35,742 bases of DNA. Origin: CAYXXZ01 sp964469165 (GTDB lineage Bacteria > Pseudomonadota > Gammaproteobacteria > Pseudomonadales > Porticoccaceae). The notes under the pieces were generated by a model that ran no database searches, was not told where the DNA came from, and saw only the letters and a list, made by a program, of their open reading frames with translations. Location: positions 1 through 35,742 of the forward strand of contig CAYXXZ010000023.1 in NCBI GenBank assembly GCA_964469165.1, given 5' to 3'. Positions within the stretch are counted from its first letter, which is position 1. Each line of letters opens with the position of its first letter. Position numbers and translations under genes: made by a program. Below are positions 1 to 8,127 of this stretch, one piece after another.

Positions 1-49
1 CATTCATTTTGCATTAATCGTCGATACTTTATTTAGTGTGAACAGGCCC
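1..49. mobile_element. Putative insertion-sequence terminus, running off the left edge
   Basis: Read on the minus strand, the hsdS frame meets GGGCCTGTTCACACTAAAT starting at base 49 and then stops at a TAA at 31-29. Terminal repeats beginning G(A/G)GCCTGTTCA are, from memory, typical of IS5-family elements that duplicate a 3-base TNA target. The three bases just outside (50-52, CTA on the minus strand) fit such a target. The HsdS homology ends exactly here, which supports an insertion boundary. No transposase or second end lies in the window, so this is an inference; an ordinary frameshift in hsdS is the alternative. Confidence 0.35.
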
Positions 50-499
50 TAGTATTTCGCCGCAGTCTGGTACGCGCATGTGCGCAACTGTTCCGCCATT
101 ACTTAGATCTTCAATCTGCTTTTGACAAAACTGGCTAGATAGTGAATAAAAAAGATAATAGTTGTTCGCTTTGTTTTGCGCAGCTCTGTACATCATCGTT
201 CTCTGTCCCAAAAAGACACCGTCAGCATCTTCAAGGACGCCGACTTCTCCAGCCGGTGCTTCACGGGTAAAAATTATGTCTCCTCTTTTTGGAGCGCCAC
301 GACGAATCCATTGCAAATAGGTTTCTTCAGTGACATATCGAACGTCGCTGGTATCCACTCTCCCATTTCGTACATTCGTTGTCCGGATCATCTTGAAGCG
401 AGTTTTATAATCAACCACAGGGGCTGTTTTGTTTACGCAATCGATAATTGACTCACAAGCATACTTTATTGGAACCCGTTTCCACCCGTTAGGCACCAT
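29..499 (-). pseudogene. hsdS: Type I restriction specificity subunit HsdS, truncated after first TRD
   Basis: HsdS chooses the DNA target for a type I restriction-modification complex. The 156-residue product starts MVPNGWKRV and has the features of an N-terminal target-recognition domain: a GWK-type opening, KRGDIIFTREAP near the middle and GGTVAHMRVPD near the end. Family members continue here with a PPLxEQ-type turn, a conserved helix and a second TRD; this one instead ends in LGPVHTK and a stop, so at most about a third of a normal HsdS (about 400 residues) is present. The ATG at 499 has a strong GGAGGAG site 7 bases upstream and overlaps the hsdM stop by 11 bases, the usual hsdM-hsdS coupling. 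The break coincides with a possible IS end. It is probably inactive alone unless the half S protein upstream complements it. Confidence 0.75.
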
Positions 500-2018
500 A
501 TCCCAACTCCTCCAAATACTTCGCCATTTCACCTTCCAACTCGGCCAGTTGGGCTTTCAGCTGCTCGCGCTCTGCACGCACAGCCATCAAATCAATCTCT
601 TCCTCCTCTTCAAAGGTGTCGACATAACGCGGGATATTAAGGTTGTAGTCGTTCTCTCGGATTTCTTCGAGGTTGGCCACATAGGCATACTTGTCCATAT
701 CCTTGCCTGCTCTATAGATCTCGACAATTTTTTGGATATTCTCCGAAGTCAGCAAGTTCTGGTTCTTGCCTGCCTTGAACTCCCGGCTGGCGTCGATAAA
801 CATGGTGCTGGTATCGGATTTCTCCTTGCTGAATATCAAAATCGCTGCTGGTATGCCGGTGCCGTAAAAGAGCTTTTCCGGCAGGCCGATCACGGCATCG
901 AGCAGGTTTTCCTCGATCAGTTGCTGGCGGATTTTGCCCTCGCTGGAGCCACGGAACAGCACTCCGTGGGGTACTACCACGCCCATTCTCCCGGTTTTGG
1001 GTTTCAGGGTTTCGATCATGTGCAGGATAAAGGCGTAGTCGCCCTTGGTTTTGGGCGGCACTCCGCGGCGGAAGCGGCTGAACTTGTCGTGCTCGGCTTC
1101 ATCGTGACCCCATTTGTCCAGCGAGAACGGCGGGTTGGCGGTAACGATATCGAACAGCATCAGGTTACCGGTTTTATCCAGCAGCTTGGGATTGCGGATG
1201 GTGTCGCCCCATTCGATTTTGTGGTTGTCCTCGCCGTGCAGGAACATGTTCATCTTGGCCAGCGACCAGGTAGAGCCGATGGCTTCCTGCCCGTAGAGGG
1301 CATATTGTTTGCTGCCGTGGTTGCTGACCACTTTACGGCCACACTTCATCAGCAGCGAGCCGGAGCCACAGGCCGGATCGCAGATGCTGTCACCCGGTTG
1401 CGGGTCGAGCAGTTCGGCGATCAGGTCGCTGACTTCCGGCGGGGTATAGAATTCGCCGGCCTTCTGGCCGCCGCTGGCGGCAAAGTTCTTGATCAGGTAT
1501 TCGTAGGCGTTGCCGATCACGTCCAGCGAACCGACGCGGGAGGGCTTGAGGTTCAGCTCGGGCTTGGCGAAGTCTTCCAGCAGGTGGCGCAGAATGGTAT
1601 TTTTCTGCTTTTCTTCGCCCAGTTTGTCGGTGTTGAAGGAGATGTCCTGGAAAACGCTTTTGCCGGCGTCTTTCAATTTGGTGCCGTTGGTTTCTTCGAT
1701 GGCGTGCAGCGCCTGGTCAATGCGCTCGCCGTTGCCCGGCTCATGGCGGTGTTCGTACAGGGTGTAGAAGCTGGCTTCTTTGGGCAGGACGAAGCGCTCG
1801 TTCTTCATCATCTCTTCGATCAGCTCCGGCTCGTCGCCGTACCGCTTTTTGTAGTCGTCGTAGTGATCCTGCCATACATCGGAGATGTATTTGAGGAACA
1901 GCATGGTGAGAATGAAGTCCTTGTAGGTGTCGGCGCTGATGGTGCCACGGAAGGTATCGCAGGCGGCCCATAAGGCCTTGTTGATATTGTCCTGGTTGAT
2001 TCTTTCTGAATTGCTCAC
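489..2018 (-). CDS. hsdM: Type I restriction-modification DNA methyltransferase HsdM
   Basis: N6-adenine methyltransferase subunit of a type I system; with HsdS it modifies adenines in the recognition site using S-adenosylmethionine. The 509-residue protein has the HsdM N-terminal helical domain (about 1-150), then GEFYTPPEV (about 188-196), SAM-binding motif I DPACGSG (214-220) and the catalytic NPPF motif (295-298), so the active site is intact. Length is normal. I place the start at the GTG at 2018, preceded by GAGGAA and one base after the dinD stop; longer versions of the frame run through dinD in another frame and are not real. It is the third gene of a minus-strand operon and overlaps hsdS by 11 bases. 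No hsdR is visible, so restriction activity cannot be judged. Confidence 0.95.
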   Translation of the reverse strand: MSNSERINQDNINKALWAACDTFRGTISADTYKDFILTMLFLKYISDVWQDHYDDYKKRYGDEPELIEEMMKNERFVLPKEASFYTLYEHRHEPGNGERIDQALHAIEETNGTKLKDAGKSVFQDISFNTDKLGEEKQKNTILRHLLEDFAKPELNLKPSRVGSLDVIGNAYEYLIKNFAASGGQKAGEFYTPPEVSDLIAELLDPQPGDSICDPACGSGSLLMKCGRKVVSNHGSKQYALYGQEAIGSTWSLAKMNMFLHGEDNHKIEWGDTIRNPKLLDKTGNLMLFDIVTANPPFSLDKWGHDEAEHDKFSRFRRGVPPKTKGDYAFILHMIETLKPKTGRMGVVVPHGVLFRGSSEGKIRQQLIEENLLDAVIGLPEKLFYGTGIPAAILIFSKEKSDTSTMFIDASREFKAGKNQNLLTSENIQKIVEIYRAGKDMDKYAYVANLEEIRENDYNLNIPRYVDTFEEEEEIDLMAVRAEREQLKAQLAELEGEMAKYLEELGYGA

Positions 2019-2019
2019 G

Positions 2020-2877
2020 TTATTCCTCGTCCTTATGCTTTGAAAGCCGCTGTCGCCTGGCTGTTTTGCGCTCGGCGGCTTCGAGTTTTTGAATGCTTTG
2101 GTCCGGGGTCGGCAGGTCTTCAGGCATGGTGCCGCCCAGTTCGGCGATGGTCTGGCGAACCTTGCGGCCCACGTCAAAATGGGTCTGGTTGGCCTGGCGC
2201 TTGCCCCGCACCTTGTCCCGGCGTAGTTTTTCCTCTGCCTGGGTGGCGCGGAACAGGTTGGCGGCCAGTTCGGTGGAGCCCATATGGTCGAGGATCTTCT
2301 GGCTTTTCCTCAGGCCCTTGCGGGTTTGGATAGCCTTCGAGTCGAGTCCGCCGTACAGACCCTGGTAGCCGTGGTTCTGGAAGATGGCGAAATCGAGGCC
2401 GGTTTCCACCCCCGCCTGCTGCGCGGTCTCCACCAGCTGTTTGTTGTGTTCTTTCAGCTCGTTGCGCAGGAACAGCCGTTTCTGGTCTTCCTTGAGCTGC
2501 TGGAAAGCGGCGTCATCGGCCAGTTCTTGACGGCGGGTTTGCACGGCGAAGTAGGTCTGGCCGGCGGCGATCACGGGCTTGGTGGGATCGCCATTTTGCA
2601 CCACGAGGTAGCAGGCGTAGCGGGACAACTTGACGTCAGGGAGTTCTCGCTGGGCTCCGGAGCCTATGGTGACCATTGCGAGGACATCCTCGAAATGGTC
2701 TGAGGCCCGGTGGCCGCTATTGTCGCTGGCCTCCTTGGCTTTGGCGAGTACCGGCTGGAAATGTCGGTATTCCGAGTAGCCCAGCAGCTTCGAGAGGGCC
2801 CTGGCTGACCAGTACTCCACGCCGTTGTCATCGCGCTGCTTGAGCTGTTCGAAGGGTTGATGCTGATCCTTTGTCAT
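2020..2877 (-). CDS. dinD: DinD-like DNA-damage-inducible protein
   Basis: The 285-residue protein matches the DinD family, named for an SOS-induced E. coli gene whose product is reported to antagonise RecA filaments. Recognisable stretches are EYWSARALSKLLGYSEYRHF (about 22-41, a BRO-N-like segment), GSGAQRELPDVKLSRYACYL (about 73-92), VQNGDPTKPVIAAGQTYFA (about 94-112) and QTRRQELADD. The C-terminal third is charged and likely helical. Its ATG overlaps the stop of the upstream S-type gene in an ATGA and its stop is one base before the hsdM start, so it is a fully embedded operon member. DinD homologues often sit inside type I restriction loci, which suggests a link between DNA damage and restriction control. 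No LexA box was seen in the short upstream region. Confidence 0.9.
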   Translation of the reverse strand: MTKDQHQPFEQLKQRDDNGVEYWSARALSKLLGYSEYRHFQPVLAKAKEASDNSGHRASDHFEDVLAMVTIGSGAQRELPDVKLSRYACYLVVQNGDPTKPVIAAGQTYFAVQTRRQELADDAAFQQLKEDQKRLFLRNELKEHNKQLVETAQQAGVETGLDFAIFQNHGYQGLYGGLDSKAIQTRKGLRKSQKILDHMGSTELAANLFRATQAEEKLRRDKVRGKRQANQTHFDVGRKVRQTIAELGGTMPEDLPTPDQSIQKLEAAERKTARRQRLSKHKDEE

Positions 2878-3461
2878 ATGACCTCCTTGTTGAATAAATC
2901 CTTGGCGACGGCATTCATCAGTTGCTCGCCGTTCTGAATCAACTGTTGCGCCGCAAGTTGTTCCCGTCGAAGGGTGTTGGCGATGCCGATTATGGCACGT
3001 TGTTTCTCCAGTGAGGGGAGGGCGATTGGGGTCTCTTCCAATACCTGGCGGCGTATGCTCTTGGTGAGTGTACCCTCGGCGCTTTGCTCGAAGTAGCGTT
3101 GGCAGGGTCTTTGGTTGAGCAGCCAGGTGAGGAATTCGGGCAGCAGATTGGCCCGCGTCGTTCTTACGATATAAAAGTGGGGGGCGGCCACCGCCCGCAA
3201 TCCCAGGTCGACGAGCTCTTCATCCACCCGGACGGCGTAATTGCGGTTGCCTCTGGCTGCCACCAGGATGTCGCCGGGCTGGAGCCAGTCGGGATTGCGT
3301 TTGCCCGTCAGCTCCGTGGTGATGCATTCCTGCCAGCGAATTTTTTCCCCAGGGGTGACATCCTTCATCTGGACCGCAGCAAGTTGTGTGTCTGTCTTGT
3401 TGGGGATTTTGCCGCGAAATGGATGCCCTGGACTGATAGCAGCGACCTGTTGGAGCTTCAT
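2874..3461 (-). CDS. Half-size type I restriction S-domain protein
   Basis: The 195-residue product is one target-recognition domain plus one conserved helical region, half a classical HsdS. Evidence: VAAISPGHPFRGKI at the N-terminus, QPGDILVAARGN (about 72-83), the boundary motif IALPSLEKQRAI (about 147-158) and a C-terminal helix rich in Ala, Gln, Leu. Half-size S proteins can dimerise to form a functional specificity unit, or may act with the truncated hsdS downstream. It is first in the minus-strand operon S-dinD-hsdM-hsdS. The ATG at 3461 lacks a clear Shine-Dalgarno site. A long inverted repeat lies just upstream (3471-3544), where the operon promoter should be. Confidence 0.8.
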   Translation of the reverse strand: MKLQQVAAISPGHPFRGKIPNKTDTQLAAVQMKDVTPGEKIRWQECITTELTGKRNPDWLQPGDILVAARGNRNYAVRVDEELVDLGLRAVAAPHFYIVRTTRANLLPEFLTWLLNQRPCQRYFEQSAEGTLTKSIRRQVLEETPIALPSLEKQRAIIGIANTLRREQLAAQQLIQNGEQLMNAVAKDLFNKEVI

Positions 3462-3470
3462 TTTTCAATT

Positions 3471-3544
3471 TCATAAGCGATGATGCAAAATATTAGTTGT
3501 CTTTCATCTGAATATCAACTTTAAATTTGCTTCATCGCTTATGA
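3471..3544. repeat. Inverted repeat with 36-base spacer upstream of the restriction operon
   Basis: TCATAAGCGATGA at 3471-3483 is the exact reverse complement of 3532-3544. Allowing one mismatch, the arms extend inward to 19 bases (3471-3489 and 3526-3544). The element lies 9 bases from the start of the first restriction gene and 137 bases from dcd. There is no T-tract, so it does not look like a terminator. It may be a paired operator for the restriction operon or an old element boundary. Confidence 0.7.
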
Positions 3545-3681
3545 GGTAAATTCAGCATGGCTCATTGAAGATCGTGATATGGCAATGGGTGTGAATGAAG
3601 GAGGTAATGTGCCCGGTGAAACTCGCCGCCAGAGCAGGTATCATCCCCCGCTTGTCAACATTTGCCAGGACACCCACCCCA

Positions 3682-4254
3682 ATGAGCATCAAATCGGACA
3701 AATGGATCACCCGCATGGCGCGCGAACACGGCATGATCGAGCCGTTCGAGGGAGCCCAGGTCAGACAGCCCGATCCCAACGGCCCCAAGGTGATTTCCTA
3801 CGGGGTGTCCAGCTACGGGTACGATGTGCGCTGTTCCGACGAATTCAAGATTTTTACCAACATTCACTCGAAAACCGTCGATCCCAAGAATTTCGACAAT
3901 GATGCATTCGTGGATGTGAAGGGTGATTTCTGCATCATTCCCCCCAACTCCTTCGCCCTGGCGCGCACCGTGGAATACTTTCGCATTCCCCGCAACGTGC
4001 TGACCATCTGTCTCGGCAAATCCACCTACGCGCGCTGTGGCATCATCGTCAATGTCACGCCGCTGGAGCCGGAGTGGGAGGGGCACGTGACCCTGGAGTT
4101 TTCCAATACCACCAGCCTGCCTGCGAAAATCTACGCCAACGAAGGCGTCGCCCAGATGCTGTTCTTCGAATCCGACGAAGTCTGTGCGGTGTCGTACAAA
4201 GACCGGGGCGGAAAATACCAGGGTCAAACCGGCGTCACTCTGCCCAAGGCCTGA
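3682..4254 (+). CDS. dcd: dCTP deaminase
   Basis: Converts dCTP to dUTP and ammonia, the main route to dUMP and thus dTTP in many gammaproteobacteria; cytosolic homotrimer. The 190-residue protein has the family signatures SSYGYDVR (43-50), GKSTYARCG (112-120), PLEPEWEGHVTLE (127-139, with the catalytic Glu expected at 139) and the C-terminal nucleotide lid DRGGKYQGQTG. Length is normal. The frame is open upstream to 3595, but homologues begin MSIKSDKWI, so the ATG at 3682 is chosen; its ribosome-binding site is weak (AGGAC). It is followed 39 bases later by rmlB in the same direction, so cotranscription is possible; both routes end in dTTP-derived nucleotides. Confidence 0.96.
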   Translation: MSIKSDKWITRMAREHGMIEPFEGAQVRQPDPNGPKVISYGVSSYGYDVRCSDEFKIFTNIHSKTVDPKNFDNDAFVDVKGDFCIIPPNSFALARTVEYFRIPRNVLTICLGKSTYARCGIIVNVTPLEPEWEGHVTLEFSNTTSLPAKIYANEGVAQMLFFESDEVCAVSYKDRGGKYQGQTGVTLPKA

Positions 4255-4293
4255 TCACAACGACTCTTTACGGCAGAGGAACGGATTGTCATC

Positions 4294-5361
4294 GTGAAAA
4301 TCCTCGTCACAGGTGGCTGTGGTTTTATCGGCTCGGCGCTTATCCACCATTTATTGGAGCAGCCCGGTGTTGCCGTGATAAACGTCGATAAGCTCACCTA
4401 TGCCGCCAATCCGCTCTCGCTGACATCGGTTGAAAATGACGAGCGCTATTGTTTCGAGCGCGAGGACATCGCTGACCGCGAGGCGATGATGCGAGTTTTC
4501 AATCACCATCGCCCGGATGCAATCATGCACTTGGCGGCGGAGAGTCATGTGGATCGGTCGATTCATTCTCCTGATGACTTCATCCAAACCAACCTGGTGG
4601 GCACCTACAGGCTCCTCGACGTTGCGCGAGAATATTGGGCGGGGCTTGATACCCAGGCTCAGCGCGCATTTCGATTTCACCATGTGTCCACGGATGAGGT
4701 TTACGGCGATCTCGATGGCAGCGATGATTTGTTCACCGAGACCACCGCCTACGCCCCCAGTTCTCCATATTCCGCCAGCAAAGCCGGGTCGGATCACCTG
4801 GTGCGCGCCTGGCATCGCACGTTCGGGCTGCCGGTGATCATCAGCAACTGCTCCAACAACTATGGCCTGCGTCAGTTTCCTGAAAAACTCATTCCTTTGA
4901 TGATTCTCAATGCCCTTGCCGGCAAGCCACTGCCGGTATACGGGGATGGTTGCCAGGTGCGGGACTGGCTTCATGTGGAGGACCACGCTCGCGCGTTATG
5001 GCGCGTGCTGCGCGAGGGCAGTGTGGGGCAAACGTACAATATTGGCGGCCACAATGAGAAGACAAATCTCGATGTGGTGACCGCGATCTGCGATTTGCTG
5101 GAACAGAAAGCGCCGCGCAAGCCGCAGGGTGTTGCGGCCTATCGGGATTTGATTCAGTACGTGCGCGACCGCCCCGGCCACGACCGCCGCTACGCCATCG
5201 ATGCCGGCAAGATTCAGCGCGAACTGGGATGGGTGCCAGAGGAAACCTTCGAGAGTGGCCTGGCGAAAACCCTGGATTGGTATCTCGCCAACGACGCCTG
5301 GGTGGAGAGTGTCCAGTCGGGTGCGTACCGGGAATGGATCGACAGCCACTATGGTGGATGA
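4294..5361 (+). CDS. rmlB: dTDP-glucose 4,6-dehydratase
   Basis: Second step of dTDP-L-rhamnose synthesis: NAD-dependent dehydration of dTDP-glucose to dTDP-4-keto-6-deoxyglucose, in the cytosol. The 355-residue extended short-chain dehydrogenase has the nucleotide-binding motif GGCGFIG (7-13), the RmlB-specific TDE triad (133-135) and the catalytic YSASK (159-163), and matches the family along its length. It starts with GTG at 4294. It is first in a tight rmlBDAC operon and its last 11 bases overlap rmlD. The product feeds O-antigen or exopolysaccharide synthesis. No glycosyltransferases are in the window. Confidence 0.97.
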   Translation: MKILVTGGCGFIGSALIHHLLEQPGVAVINVDKLTYAANPLSLTSVENDERYCFEREDIADREAMMRVFNHHRPDAIMHLAAESHVDRSIHSPDDFIQTNLVGTYRLLDVAREYWAGLDTQAQRAFRFHHVSTDEVYGDLDGSDDLFTETTAYAPSSPYSASKAGSDHLVRAWHRTFGLPVIISNCSNNYGLRQFPEKLIPLMILNALAGKPLPVYGDGCQVRDWLHVEDHARALWRVLREGSVGQTYNIGGHNEKTNLDVVTAICDLLEQKAPRKPQGVAAYRDLIQYVRDRPGHDRRYAIDAGKIQRELGWVPEETFESGLAKTLDWYLANDAWVESVQSGAYREWIDSHYGG

Positions 5362-6244
5362 CTCCCTGGATATTCTCCTGCTTGGGGCGACAGGGCAGAT
5401 TGGCGCTGCGTTATTGCCCGAACTCCAGGCTCTTGGCCGGGTCGATGCGGTCGGCCGTCAGCGATGTGACCTTGCGGACAGCAAGGCGATAGAAGCATTA
5501 TTGGCAGGGCGCAAACCGCACATCATCATCAATGCCGCGGCCTACACGGCGGTGGACAGGGCTGAAACCGAACCGGAATTGGCGCAGCGCCTCAACGCGG
5601 AGCTGCCGCGGCAACTGGCTGCTTTTGCTTTCCAGCACAACGCCTTGCTTGTGGATTTTTCGACGGATTACGTTTTTGATGGCGCCGCCCCCAGGCCCTG
5701 GCGCGAAACGGATCAGCCCGCTCCGCTCAACGTGTATGGTCGCACCAAGCTCGAAGGATTGCGGGAAATAGAGGGCAGCGGCTGCCGCTACCTCGTGTTC
5801 CGGGTTACCTGGATTTACGCCCGCCGCGGCAACAATTTCCCCAACACCATGTTGCGTCTCGCCGCTGAGCGCGAGGCGTTGTCGGTGGTCAGTGATCAGA
5901 TCGGTGCTCCCACACCGGCAAGCTGGATTGCAGAAACGGTGGTGCGGTGCCTGCCCCAGGTGCTGGTGGATGAGGGCAAGTGCGGGCTCTACAACCTCGC
6001 GCCGGCAGGCAGTGTCAGCTGGTACGATTTTGCCTGCGAGATCATTGCTGGCGCCCTGGCGCGGGGCCGCCAACTCAAAGTGACACCGGACACCGTTGCG
6101 CCGCTCTCCAGCGCAGACTATCCCACGGCCGCGCGTCGTCCCGCGAACTCCCTGTTGGATACCGGCAAGTTGCAAAGGGCATTTGCTATACTCCCGCCGC
6201 ATTGGCGTTCGCTGCTCGACAGAGAGGGGATACTCGATCCATGA
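5351..6244 (+). CDS. rmlD: dTDP-4-dehydrorhamnose reductase
   Basis: Last step of dTDP-L-rhamnose synthesis, NAD(P)H reduction of dTDP-4-keto-rhamnose. The 297-residue protein has the Rossmann motif LGATGQIG (11-18), NAAAYTAVD (61-69), STDYVFDG (104-111) and the catalytic YGRTK (129-133), all in the expected order. The ATG at 5351 lies inside the end of rmlB, and the stop overlaps the rmlA start in an ATGA, so translation is coupled on both sides. A longer open frame upstream lies within rmlB and is not used. Confidence 0.96.
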   Translation: MVDDSLDILLLGATGQIGAALLPELQALGRVDAVGRQRCDLADSKAIEALLAGRKPHIIINAAAYTAVDRAETEPELAQRLNAELPRQLAAFAFQHNALLVDFSTDYVFDGAAPRPWRETDQPAPLNVYGRTKLEGLREIEGSGCRYLVFRVTWIYARRGNNFPNTMLRLAAEREALSVVSDQIGAPTPASWIAETVVRCLPQVLVDEGKCGLYNLAPAGSVSWYDFACEIIAGALARGRQLKVTPDTVAPLSSADYPTAARRPANSLLDTGKLQRAFAILPPHWRSLLDREGILDP

Positions 6245-7125
6245 CCAAGCGCAAGGGCATCATCCTTGCCGGTGGCTCCGGTACGCGGCTTTATCCGGTG
6301 ACTCAGGTAATTTCAAAGCAGTTGTTACCGGTGTACGACAAGCCGATGATTTACTATCCGCTGACGACACTGATGCTGGGCGGTATCAGCGATATTCTTC
6401 TCATTTCCACACCGCTGGATATCCCCCGTTTTGAGCAGCTGCTCGGAGATGGCAGTCAGTGGGGAATCCATATCGAATATGCGGTACAACCATCGCCGGA
6501 CGGTCTTGCCCAGGCCTTCATCATCGGCGAACGGTTCATCGATGACGGGCCATGCGCGCTCATTCTCGGTGACAATCTGTTCTACGGCGACGAGCTCACC
6601 ACGCGCCTGTGCAGGGCGGTAAGGAAGGAGGAGGGCGCTACGGTATTCGCGTATCCGGTGCAGGACCCGCAACGCTACGGCGTGGTGGAGTTCGACAGTG
6701 AGGGCATTGCAGTAAGCATCGAGGAAAAGCCGCTCAAGCCCAAATCACGTTATGCCGTGACCGGGTTGTATTTTTATGATCGCCAGGTGGTCGACGTTGC
6801 GAAAAGTATCCGGCCCAGTGCGCGCGGCGAGCTCGAAATCACCGATGTGAATCGATATTACCTGGAGCGCGGCCAACTGACGGTCGAAAGCCTTGGTCGG
6901 GGTACGGCCTGGCTCGATACCGGGACCCACGAATCGCTGCTGGAGGCATCGAGTTTCATTGAAACTCTCGAGCGCCGCCAGGGCCTGAAGATTGCCTGTC
7001 CGGAAGAGGTTGCTTTCCGGCAGGGGTTCATCGATGCGGAACAGGTGCTGGCTCTTGCGGAACCGCTCAGAAAAAACGGTTATGGCCAGTATCTGATCAG
7101 CATTGTCAGTGAGAAAATTTTTTAG
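6241..7125 (+). CDS. rmlA: Glucose-1-phosphate thymidylyltransferase
   Basis: First step of the pathway: joins dTTP and glucose-1-phosphate to give dTDP-glucose and pyrophosphate; normally feedback-inhibited by dTDP-rhamnose. The 294-residue protein shows the signature GGSGTR (11-16), the substrate loop SKQLLPVYDKPMIYYP (25-40), LGDN near residue 110 and EEKP near 162. Length is typical. The start overlaps the rmlD stop by four bases. A gap of 84 bases separates it from rmlC, so the last gene is less tightly coupled. Confidence 0.97.
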   Translation: MTKRKGIILAGGSGTRLYPVTQVISKQLLPVYDKPMIYYPLTTLMLGGISDILLISTPLDIPRFEQLLGDGSQWGIHIEYAVQPSPDGLAQAFIIGERFIDDGPCALILGDNLFYGDELTTRLCRAVRKEEGATVFAYPVQDPQRYGVVEFDSEGIAVSIEEKPLKPKSRYAVTGLYFYDRQVVDVAKSIRPSARGELEITDVNRYYLERGQLTVESLGRGTAWLDTGTHESLLEASSFIETLERRQGLKIACPEEVAFRQGFIDAEQVLALAEPLRKNGYGQYLISIVSEKIF

Positions 7126-7209
7126 GGGTGAGGGGAAGGCGTTCACAGGCTTGTACTGACCCTGTGATCCGCACCTTCACTACAATTGAACCCGGCTCAA
7201 AACCTGCCT

Positions 7210-7746
7210 ATGGAAATCATTGCCACTGCAATTCCCGACGTTTTGTTGATCAAGCCCAAGGTCTTCGGGGATCAGCGTGGCTATTTCACCGAGACGTTTC
7301 AGGCGAAACGCTATTTCGATGCCGGCATTCCCGGCCCCTTCGTTCAAGACAATCTGTCGTTTTCCCGCAGAGGTGTATTGCGCGGACTGCATTTCCAGAA
7401 TCCAAACCCACAAGGCAAGCTCGTCCATGTATTGCAGGGTGAGGTATTCGATGTTGCGGTAGACCTGCGTCGCGACTCTCCCACGTTCGGACACTGGGTG
7501 GGCGAGTACCTTTCAGCGGATAATCACCACCAGTTGTGGGTGCCGGAAGGGTTTGCCCACGGTTTTTGTGTGACCAGTGACACTGCGCTCTTTGCTTATA
7601 AATGCACAGCCTTTTATGACGCTGGCTCTGAACAGAGTCTGTCGTGGGATGACCCGGATTTGGCTATTCCCTGGCCAGTGGATAACCCCGAGGTGTCCAT
7701 CAAGGACGCCGGAGGACTCAGGTTGACGGAGTGCCGTTATTTCTAA
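7210..7746 (+). CDS. rmlC: dTDP-4-dehydrorhamnose 3,5-epimerase
   Basis: Third step of the pathway: double epimerisation of dTDP-4-keto-6-deoxyglucose. The 178-residue cupin-like protein has FGDQRGYFTETF (19-30), the active-site segment RGVLRGLHFQ (His 61), the conserved Lys 70, and the later AYKCTAFYD region carrying the catalytic Tyr. The frame extends to a TTG at 7186, but homologues start about two residues before IPDV, which favours the ATG at 7210; neither start has a convincing Shine-Dalgarno site. Fourth gene of rmlBDAC. Confidence 0.95.
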   Translation: MEIIATAIPDVLLIKPKVFGDQRGYFTETFQAKRYFDAGIPGPFVQDNLSFSRRGVLRGLHFQNPNPQGKLVHVLQGEVFDVAVDLRRDSPTFGHWVGEYLSADNHHQLWVPEGFAHGFCVTSDTALFAYKCTAFYDAGSEQSLSWDDPDLAIPWPVDNPEVSIKDAGGLRLTECRYF

Positions 7747-7815
7747 GCCGCCATGGAAGCCGTGAAAATTATGAGCTAGTCTGTAGAAGTGCAATGACCT
7801 CCAGGAGGAAAGCTC

Positions 7816-8127
7816 ATGGCAACAAAGCCAGCTGTAGACATCGAGAACGATAAGCCCGTGAGGGAAGAGGAAGTGGATGCGGGCAAGGATGCGGTACTTG
7901 CCGCATACAAGAACCTGCTCGAAGCCACGGATCATTTCAAGGCCGCCGCCAAGGCCGCGGGGCTCGACCTGAAGCAGGAGGCGGGTGACCGTTTCCAGAA
8001 AGGCCGCGCCAAGGCGGAGGATCTCGGACGCGATGCCGGGGATTATGTGCGGGATAAACCATTGGCCGCGCTGGGTGCGGCGTTTTTTGCGGGATTCTTT
8101 TTTGCTCATCTGTTTGGTAAGAGATGA
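7816..8127 (+). CDS. DUF883/YqjD-ElaB-like membrane-anchored protein
   Basis: 103 residues: an acidic, helical, probably coiled-coil N-terminal part, then the family block VRDKPLAALGAAFFAGFFFA (78-97), which forms one C-terminal membrane anchor. YqjD and ElaB of E. coli are stationary-phase inner-membrane proteins reported to bind ribosomes. A strong site (AGGAGGAAA) precedes the ATG. The stop overlaps the next start in an ATGA. The gene order (YqjD-, YqjE-, YqjK-like) copies the E. coli yqjDEK cluster, which supports the call. Confidence 0.85.
   Translation: MATKPAVDIENDKPVREEEVDAGKDAVLAAYKNLLEATDHFKAAAKAAGLDLKQEAGDRFQKGRAKAEDLGRDAGDYVRDKPLAALGAAFFAGFFFAHLFGKR

Noticed and set aside
429..1973. 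514-codon open frame opposite hsdM
   Set aside because: Antisense shadow of hsdM; the protein is hydrophobic-rich without any family motif, while hsdM has full methyltransferase motifs.
3595..3681. Longer N-terminus for dcd
   Set aside because: Family proteins begin at MSIKSDKWI; the extra 29 residues look non-coding, although a GGAGG string lies at 3600-3604.
3552..3788. Possible small minus-strand gene between the restriction operon and dcd
   Set aside because: It overlaps the start of dcd and has no recognisable features; not a supported antitoxin or control protein.
7143..7167. TCACAGG/CCTGTGA hairpin between rmlA and rmlC
   Set aside because: 7-bp stem, 11-base loop, no T-tract; too weak to call a terminator inside an operon.
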